Shown piece after piece: positions 46,341-52,500 of a DNA stretch of 52,500 nt; position 1 is the stretch's first letter, and the number at the start of each line of letters is the position of its first letter. Source of the DNA: Anaeromyces robustus (lineage: Eukaryota; Neocallimastigomycota; Neocallimastigomycetes; Neocallimastigales; Neocallimastigaceae); NCBI GenBank assembly GCA_002104895.1, contig MCFG01000360.1, positions 1 through 52,500 on the forward strand. Reading direction: 5' to 3'. Position numbers and translations under genes: made by a program. Under the pieces are notes generated by a model, which was given only the letters and a program-made list of their open reading frames with translations, did no database searches and was not told where the DNA came from.

Positions 46341-47133
46341 ATTATTGTCATCGCTTCGTTTCCAGTATGTCATCATTTTTTTATTTAATTAAAAATTGTC
46401 ATTAATTATAGAATTTTGGAATTTTCCAATGAATAATAAATTAATTAATATTAATTTGATTTTTAATTAATATTACTTAAAGTTTATTTATTTTACTTTT
46501 GGCTATTATTATATCTATAGAATTAAAAATATATAAAAATAAAATAAAATAAAAAAATTGATGCAAATAAAACTTTTAAAATAGCCAAAAGTAAAATCAA
46601 TAAAATTATAATGATATAAAACGAATATAAAAACTTAATTTAATAATATAATTTAATAAATTGTAAATGTATAAATTAATGTATTCTTCATAGATTTTAT
46701 ATTATTTTATATTAAATGTAAATTATTATATTTTATTGTTCAATCATTATTAAGTATTTATATAAACAAATAAACTTTATTGTAAGTAAATAGTATAAAA
46801 GTTAGGAAATAGTTTAGTTATATTAACCCTCATCTAGGAATATCTATAGTTAGATAGTTGAGATGTAGAGAGATATTCTTACGATCATTAATTAGAATAT
46901 GTAAACAAAAGAATAATAAATAAAGTGTACTCAAGTTCCTTAATAAATAAACTGTGTTGTATCAATAATATAATAAAATAAATAAACTTTAAGTAATATT
47001 AATTAAAAATCAAATTAATATTAATTAATTTATTATTCATTGGAAAATTCCAAAATTCTATAATTAATGACAATTTTTAATTAAATATTGGAAACGAAGC
47101 GATGACAATAATTAATAGTTTATATATAATTAA
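46320..47133. mobile_element. Foldback element with ~160-175-nt inverted arms
   Basis: Left arm 46320-46494 and right arm 46974-47133 are near-perfect inverted copies, differing mainly by a ~15-nt stretch at about 46365-46380 in the left arm. Each outer end contains the word gtcatcgcttcgtttcc or its complement. Inside lies a second inverted pair of 18 nt (46490-46507 and 46580-46597, core acttttggctatt), then ~370 nt found nowhere else in the window. The left arm has a counterpart in copy B (from about 50590), so the arm sequence predates the foldback. The right arm is either an inverted duplication or part of a transposon-like foldback. No transposase was found. Confidence 0.6.
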
Positions 47134-47140
47134 TTTTTTT

Positions 47141-47335
47141 ATTTTATTTTATTTTATTTTATTTTATTTTATTTTATTTTATTTTATTTTATTTTATTTT
47201 ATTTTATTTTATTTTATTTTATTTTATTTTATTTTATTTTATTTTATTTTATTTTATTTTATTTTATTTTATTTTATTTTATTTTATTTTATTTTATTTT
47301 ATTATATTTTATTTTATTTTATTTTATTTTATTTT
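47141..47335. repeat. (ATTTT)n pentamer array, ~39 units
   Basis: An almost perfect run of ATTTT with one ATTAT-type variant near 47300. The equivalent array in copy B (about 50736-50776) has only about eight units. It is not coding. Confidence 0.92.
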
Positions 47336-47397
47336 TATATATTTTTAATTCTATAGATATAATAATAATTTTGAAATATAAAAAAATCATTATAATA

Positions 47398-47431
47398 AAT
47401 AACTAATAACTAATATTAGTTATTAGTTATT
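47398..47431. repeat. 34-nt perfect palindrome (copy A)
   Basis: Perfectly self-complementary with no spacer, centred between 47414 and 47415 (core aactaatattagtt). It is identical to the palindrome at 50802-50835. Confidence 0.85.
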
Positions 47432-47628
47432 ATTGATTATATATTTAAATACAATACAATACAATGCAATTGACTTTTTAAGTAAAAAAAAAAAAAAATA
47501 ATCGATATAAAATATAACATAACTTTGTAACATTTTCAATAAACATAAATTAAATATTTCGTAAAGGAAATAAATTTAATTTATGTTTCATGTACATTTT
47601 CATTATTAAAAATTTAGTAAACAAAATA

Positions 47629-47659
<31 letters not shown>

Positions 47660-49223
47660 TATTTTTACTATAATTATAAAACTTCCAAAAAACGACATGT
47701 TCAATTAAAAAAATTTTTCTATTTTTTTTTTTATTATTTATTGATTGTATAATTAATAATGTTGTATTTCTATTATTCTTTTATTATCTTTTTAATAAAT
47801 ATTTGTTCCATGTTTTATATTTTATATAAATAAGTACTACAATATTATAATTATTAAAATGACATAATTCCATTAATAAAGTCTTTATCATCATTTTCTT
47901 TTTTTTATTCGTATCAAATCTTAATTGAAGTAATAAATCTGATAAATCTAATTTGTCAAAATATTCATTAATAATAAAAATATTTATTTGTGAATAATTT
48001 TCATTATTTTTATATATAAGGGGTTTTCACGTTTTCACTATAATCAAATAATTTTAATAGTATTACATATTTACTCATTTTATATCCTAAAAAAAAAAAA
48101 AAAAAATACAGATTTGTTTTTATTATTTAACTAAACTTATATCATTATCATATTTAATTAATATTGGTATAAAATTTATTATTTTTTTAAATTATAACAA
48201 CATTCTATTAATGGTGTATTAATTCTATTATTTTTTTTTATTCACTTCCAATCTTTGTATCATCTATATAATAATTAATTAAAATTATAATCACTGTTTT
48301 CTATATTAAAATTAATATATTTATATTTATTCAAAAAGAATTTTTTTTTTTTAAAGTTTTCTTTTAAAATTGATATTTTATTTTTACGATATTAAAGTAT
48401 ATTTTTGATAAAAATATTATCATGCTCCAATAATATATTAAGAACAGTTTTTAAATTTCGAAATTTCGAATTATTCAGTTAAAAATAAATAAAAATGTAA
48501 TATATAATAGAATTAACACTTCATAATAATAAAAATAATTTTTCAAATAATTAATCATTCACTTATTTTGTATATTATTTATTTAAACAGATTAATTAAA
48601 AATTGATTAGGAATTATGAATGTAATGTGTTTTAATAGAAATTAGAAATATTGAATGAAAGAAGAAATAATAGCATAAATAAATAATAAGATAAATTAAA
48701 CAAATAAAACAAATAATGAGTTTAAAAAAATATATATATATAATTTTTTCAGTCACTTACAATTTCATTATCATTAAAAAAGGAAAATTATTAACTAATT
48801 TGATTCAAGTTTATTTAAAGACTATTAATATATAGATAGATTTTATTAATAATTATAAAAAAAATATCAGTTATATAATAAGCTTAAAAAAAAAAAAAAA
48901 AACAACTTATAATTAATTTTTTATTTTTTAATTCTTTTATTTTTTAATTCTTTTTTTTTTTTTATTTATTTTTTATTTATTTATTTTTTATTTATCTATT
49001 TTAGTAATTAATTGATATTGATGGATTAATTTTTTATTAATATTAATAATAAAATCAATTTATTATTTCTATTATTATAAAAAAAAAAAACAACTCAATT
49101 TCAATTACTATTTTTTTTTTTTTCTTTTAAAAAATTTTTTTCAATATTTTTATTTATTTATTTATATATTTATATATATTTATAAATATTTATATATATT
49201 TATTTATGTTTTTATTTTTAAAA

Positions 49224-49252
49224 ATATTAATAATAAAATCAATTATTAAGAT
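49224..49252 (-). promoter_or_regulatory. Conserved 3' stem-loop of paralogue 7
   Basis: Same loop (taaaatcaa) and stem as the other copies, with one mismatch in the stem (G at 49250). It lies about 130-155 nt past the stop codon, pushed away by an expanded (ATT)n run at 49280-49365. Confidence 0.62.
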
Positions 49253-49284
49253 ATTATTATAAAAATAATAACAATAATTATTAA

Positions 49285-49366
<82 letters not shown>

Positions 49367-49380
49367 TATTTATTTTTTTT

Positions 49381-50145
49381 TTAATTTAAAAGATATAATA
49401 ATAATAAACTAACAGTTATTAACATAGTAGTTCCTAATTTTTTTATAGTTAATAAAGTACCACTTGTTGAAGCATGAACTTTAACACATTCTTCACTTAA
49501 TAAAAAATCATCAGCGGTTGTATTTTTTTCTAAATCTACTTCTATATCAGTTATATATTGTGCTAAACTTTCAGAACATTTCTTAGATTTACATGAATTT
49601 TCTATTACTTCTTTATTTGGAAGAATTTCTAATGCCATATTTTCTTCCCTGGTTTCTCTCATATAAGTTGTAAAAGGACATTCTTTTCCTTCTTCATCAT
49701 ATTCACACAACATTTTAAGAATAGCATATCCAGCTTTAAGTTTTATATTTATAAGTTTAAGTATTTCTGGAGAAATATCTTTACATCCTTCAAGTTCACT
49801 TATACCATAGTAAAAAACCTCACATTTTTTATTATTTAATAGTTTACATACTTCATCATAATTTTTTTGATCTTCTTTTTTCACTTTACAATTTAAATTT
49901 TCCATACTTATTCCACATTGCATTCGTGCAACAGTATCTTCTGTAACTTGATCATCTTCTATACCTTGAGAATTTGTTATATTTTGATTATTTTCTATAC
50001 TTTGATTATCTTTTATAAAAAAAATATTATTATTTCTTAATGCATTTGGAATACTACTATTATCACCAACAATATCTTTAAGATTTAATGATAAAGCTGA
50101 GCTAACTGATAATAAAATTAATAAATTGAAAATAGAGAATTTCAT
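49381..50145 (-). CDS. Secreted cysteine-rich, putatively GPI-anchored protein (paralogue 7)
   Basis: Single-exon gene for 254 residues, sister of the gene at 45028. Signal peptide MKFSIFNLLILLSVSSA. An Asn/Ile/Asp-rich spacer is followed by QCGISMENLNC, EVCKLLNNKKC, LEGCKDIS, LCEYDEEGKECP, ENSCKSKKC and SEEC. The C-terminus ends SGTLLTIKKLGTTMLITVSLLLLYLLN, a GPI-type tail. Against its sister it has in-frame losses in the middle of the core, and its signal peptide and tail are nearly unchanged. Substitutions are spread through the exposed parts while the cysteines are kept, as expected for a secreted disulphide-bonded protein under constraint. The function is unknown. Confidence 0.87.
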   Translation of the reverse strand: MKFSIFNLLILLSVSSALSLNLKDIVGDNSSIPNALRNNNIFFIKDNQSIENNQNITNSQGIEDDQVTEDTVARMQCGISMENLNCKVKKEDQKNYDEVCKLLNNKKCEVFYYGISELEGCKDISPEILKLINIKLKAGYAILKMLCEYDEEGKECPFTTYMRETREENMALEILPNKEVIENSCKSKKCSESLAQYITDIEVDLEKNTTADDFLLSEECVKVHASTSGTLLTIKKLGTTMLITVSLLLLYLLN

Positions 50146-50360
50146 TATTGTAAAATATATATATATATATATTTTATTTTAAATTATATTTTTATTCGTT
50201 TTGTTTTTTATTCTTTTTTTTTTTTTTTTTTTTTTTTTTAGTTTTTAGTTTTTTGTTTCTTTTAATAGATATATTATATTATTATAAGATATTTTATATT
50301 TATATTTTTTTTTTTTTTTGTTCTTTATGTTTTTTTATTTAAAGAAAAAAAATTCTTTTT

Positions 50361-50372
50361 TACCTTTTATAT
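50361..50372 (-). promoter_or_regulatory. TATA-like box of paralogue 7
   Basis: The minus strand reads atataaaaggta, 216 nt upstream of the ATG, conserved with copy A at 46101-46112 together with flanking words (aaaaaagaatt, attattcaaaatttgga). Confidence 0.4.
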
Positions 50373-50801
50373 ATCTATTTAATTATTCAAAATTTGGATA
50401 TTGTTTTTTTATTATGGATTACTTTTAAACATTTTTAATTTAATGAGTAATAATTAATTTTAAACATTAGTAAATAATAAATGAATAATAAAATTTTATA
50501 TACCGCTATATATAATATAATATATAATTAATTTTTTGGATGTTAAACAAAAATAAAAAGTATTATTTATACAGAAAAAAAAAAAAAATTAATTATATAT
50601 AAACTATTAATTACTGTCCTCATTAAGTCTTCATTTTTTTTAATTAATATTACTTAAAGTTTATTTATTTTATTATATTATTATTTTATTGATTTTACTT
50701 TTGTCTATTAAAAGTTTTATTTGCATTAATTTTTTATTTTATTTTATTTTATTTTATTTTATTTTATTTTATTTTTGATATATAAAAAAATCATTATTAT
50801 A

Positions 50802-50835
50802 AATAACTAATAACTAATATTAGTTATTAGTTATT
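50802..50835. repeat. 34-nt perfect palindrome (copy B)
   Basis: Identical to the palindrome at 47398-47431. It lies in the duplicated upstream flank of paralogue 7. Confidence 0.85.
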
Positions 50836-52305
50836 ATTGATTATATATTTAAATACAATACAATACAATAGATTATTTAAGTAAAAAAAAAAAAAATCGA
50901 TATAAAATATAACATAACTTTGTAGCATTTTCAATAAACATAAATTAAATATTTCGTAAAGGAAATAAATTTAATTTATGTTTCATATACATTTTCTTTA
51001 AAATTTAGTAAATAAAATATATATGCATATATATATATTTTTATAACTTGCTGCTTTATTAATTCTTATTATAATAAATGTTTGGAAGGTCAACATATAT
51101 TCAAGGTCAATATTTTTATCTAGCCATGGTGATAAATTAAATGATTTAGATATAAAATTCAAATGTAAAATATAATATGATTATTTCAAGGGCATCAAAT
51201 TCCAAAATGGTTAAGGCATGAAATTAAATTCTGATACATTCATATATTTCAAGTTTACATCAATAAAAATATGTTTTTTTTACATTATTAAAATTTAAAT
51301 CAAAATATTCAATTAAACTATATATATATTTATATAATTAATTTTTATTTTTATGGCTATAATTAAATAATTAAATAAAACTTCCAAAGAACGGCATGTT
51401 CAATTAAAAATTTTTTCTATTTTTTTTTATTATTTATTGATTGATTGATTGTATAATTAATAATGTTGTATTTTTATTATTCTATTATTATCTTTTAAAT
51501 AAATAATTGATCCATATTTCATATAAATAGATACTACAATATTATAATTATTATTAAAATGACATAATTCCATTAATAAAGTTTTTATTTATCATTATTT
51601 TCTTTTTTTTTTTTTATCCATATCAAATCTTAATTGAAGTAATAAATTTGATAAATCTAATTTGTCAAATTTATTTTTAATTAAGTAAATAAAGTTTCAT
51701 AAAAGGATAAAAAAAACGTGGTAATTTAATCTAAACTTTGATTAAAAAAAAAATCAACTTAAAATCATTATCTTTTTATTAAAATCAATATTATTCATTT
51801 CTATTCAACTAAGAATGAATTATCCATAATTTAAGTTATATCAAAATGTTAATGACAAAATAAAACAATATATAATATAATATATATATATATATATTAT
51901 TTATATATATATTTATATATTTATGGATTTCTATTAATAAACATAATATTCTTGATTTTAAAAAATATATACTATGAAAATAAATGATTTTAAAAATTTG
52001 AAAACTCAGTCTAGTAATTTTACAACAATATAATGACTTAATAATTCGAAAAGTTTTTAAAAATTAAAATTTAATTCAGACAAATACAGCTACAAAAATA
52101 TAACGAACATGTAAAAATACTGAAATGATATTTTAATCTGTCTAATTTCTAATCTAATGATGAAACACTAAAAGATATAAAATATTAAAAAATATAATAA
52201 TTTTTATATCTAATAAAAAAAAAATAACATTTAAATATAATAAATTTAATAAATAATAGTATTTATTTATTTATTTAATTTATTTAATTTATTTATTATA
52301 TTACT

Positions 52306-52420
52306 ATATATATAAATTGCTTCAATCCTAAAAAAATATTATTAAAAAAAGAAATATATATATATAAATTACTCTCAATCCTAAAAAATATATATATAAT
52401 TAAAAAAAAGAAATATTAAT
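52306..52420. repeat. Imperfect ~58-nt tandem duplication
   Basis: Two successive blocks each contain tatatataaatt, tcaatcctaaaaaa and attaaaaaaagaaa in the same order. Non-coding. Confidence 0.6.
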
Positions 52421-52500
52421 TTTTTCTTTTTTAATGAAAAAAAAAAAAAAAAAAAAAAAAAAACTTTTAATTAATTTTTTATTTATTTTAGTAATTAATT

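Larger units (their letters stand above)
44657..47960. repeat. Segmental duplication, copy A
   Basis: This ~3.3-kb block is homologous, in the same orientation, to 48739-51669. Shared landmarks in order are the ttcagtcac...atttcatta start, tatcagttatataataagct, the 3' stem-loop, the Cys-rich gene, the TATA box region, the TTTTA array, a 34-nt palindrome, the word aaatatttcgtaaaggaaat, and the end at aatctaatttgtcaaa. Copy A alone carries the foldback at 46320-47133 and an expanded ATTCGTTTTG repeat. Confidence 0.85.
45814..49380. other. Spacer within and between the duplicated segments
   Basis: Contains the pyrimidine-rich ATTCGTTTTG repeat, the TATA-like word of paralogue 6, the nested foldback at 46320-47133, the expanded (ATTTT)n array, and the 34-nt palindrome. 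About 780 nt of unique A+T-rich DNA follows between the two copies (47961-48738), then the 3' flank of paralogue 7 with its stem-loop and an (ATT)n run at 49280-49365. In copy B a ~186-nt insertion at about 48907-49092 contains a second, degraded stem-loop. No gene was found. Confidence 0.6.
48739..51669. repeat. Segmental duplication, copy B
   Basis: Same-orientation partner of 44657-47960. It lacks the foldback. Relative to copy A it carries a ~186-nt insertion at about 48907-49092 bounded by repeated aaaaaacaact and a ~330-nt insertion at about 51035-51370. Confidence 0.85.
50146..52500. other. Spacer, end of copy B and right edge of window
   Basis: Holds the leader and TATA-like word of paralogue 7, a short (ATTTT)n array, a 34-nt palindrome, and the ~330-nt copy-B-specific insertion. 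Beyond 51669 is unique A+T-rich DNA with an imperfect ~58-nt tandem duplication at about 52306-52420 and an A tract at about 52437-52463. No gene was found to the end. Confidence 0.6.

Noticed and set aside
47102-47356. 84-codon Phe-Ile-Leu-Phe-Tyr repeat frame
   Set aside because: Translation of the (ATTTT)n array.
51185-51265. tRNA-like words (atggttaaggca and a later caagtttac)
   Set aside because: They resemble a Ser/Leu-type D-arm but no acceptor stem, anticodon arm or T-arm could be paired; probably chance or a decayed fragment.

Overview
This window looks like nuclear DNA of an anaerobic gut fungus (Neocallimastigomycota); the genus cannot be set from sequence alone. The evidence is an extreme A+T bias with long homopolymers and (TAA)n, (AAAT)n and (TTTTA)n arrays between genes, spliceosomal introns of the GTAAGT/GTAAAT...AG type, and two secreted glycoside hydrolase family 43 enzymes that each carry two N-terminal fungal dockerin (CBM10-type) modules. 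Those modules are the hallmark of fungal cellulosomes in this phylum. No rRNA, tRNA, CRISPR array or intact transposase gene was seen.

Layout. 0.7-1.7 kb: a small secreted Cys-rich protein (minus). 3.7-11.2 kb: one intronless gene for a 2490-residue ankyrin-repeat protein (plus). 13.0-13.7 kb: a six-helix membrane protein (minus). 16.6-17.5 kb: a second Cys-rich secreted protein (minus). 20.0-21.6 kb and 27.2-28.8 kb: a divergently oriented pair of closely related three-exon dockerin-GH43 genes, 5.65 kb apart. 34.0-35.2 kb: a third Cys-rich protein with a Pro/Gly repeat stalk (plus). 37.7-50.1 kb: four more Cys-rich paralogues, all on the minus strand, forming a same-strand array. The array is interrupted at 39.9-41.2 kb by a decayed, relatively GC-rich ankyrin pseudogene. 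The last two array members sit in a roughly 3 kb tandem segmental duplication (44657-47960 and 48739-51669).

The most interesting theme is the seven-member family. Each protein has a signal peptide, a shared cysteine framework (consensus features NSEKC, CP, C-K-S-[QK]-x-C, [DE][KQ]C) and a hydrophobic C-terminus of the GPI-anchor type. Three members also have Kex2-like dibasic sites. The four array members share a conserved stem-loop 50-160 nt past the stop codon and TATA-like boxes upstream. I know of no named family or function for these proteins; display on the cell surface is an inference.

The GH43 enzymes would be secreted and docked to the fungal cellulosome to remove arabinose or xylose units from plant hemicellulose or pectin. 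In both genes one dockerin occupies a single exon bounded by two phase-1 introns, a shuffling-competent arrangement, while the catalytic domain is a single uninterrupted exon. The rest of the window is A+T-rich spacer with hairpins, foldbacks and tandem repeats, described individually below.
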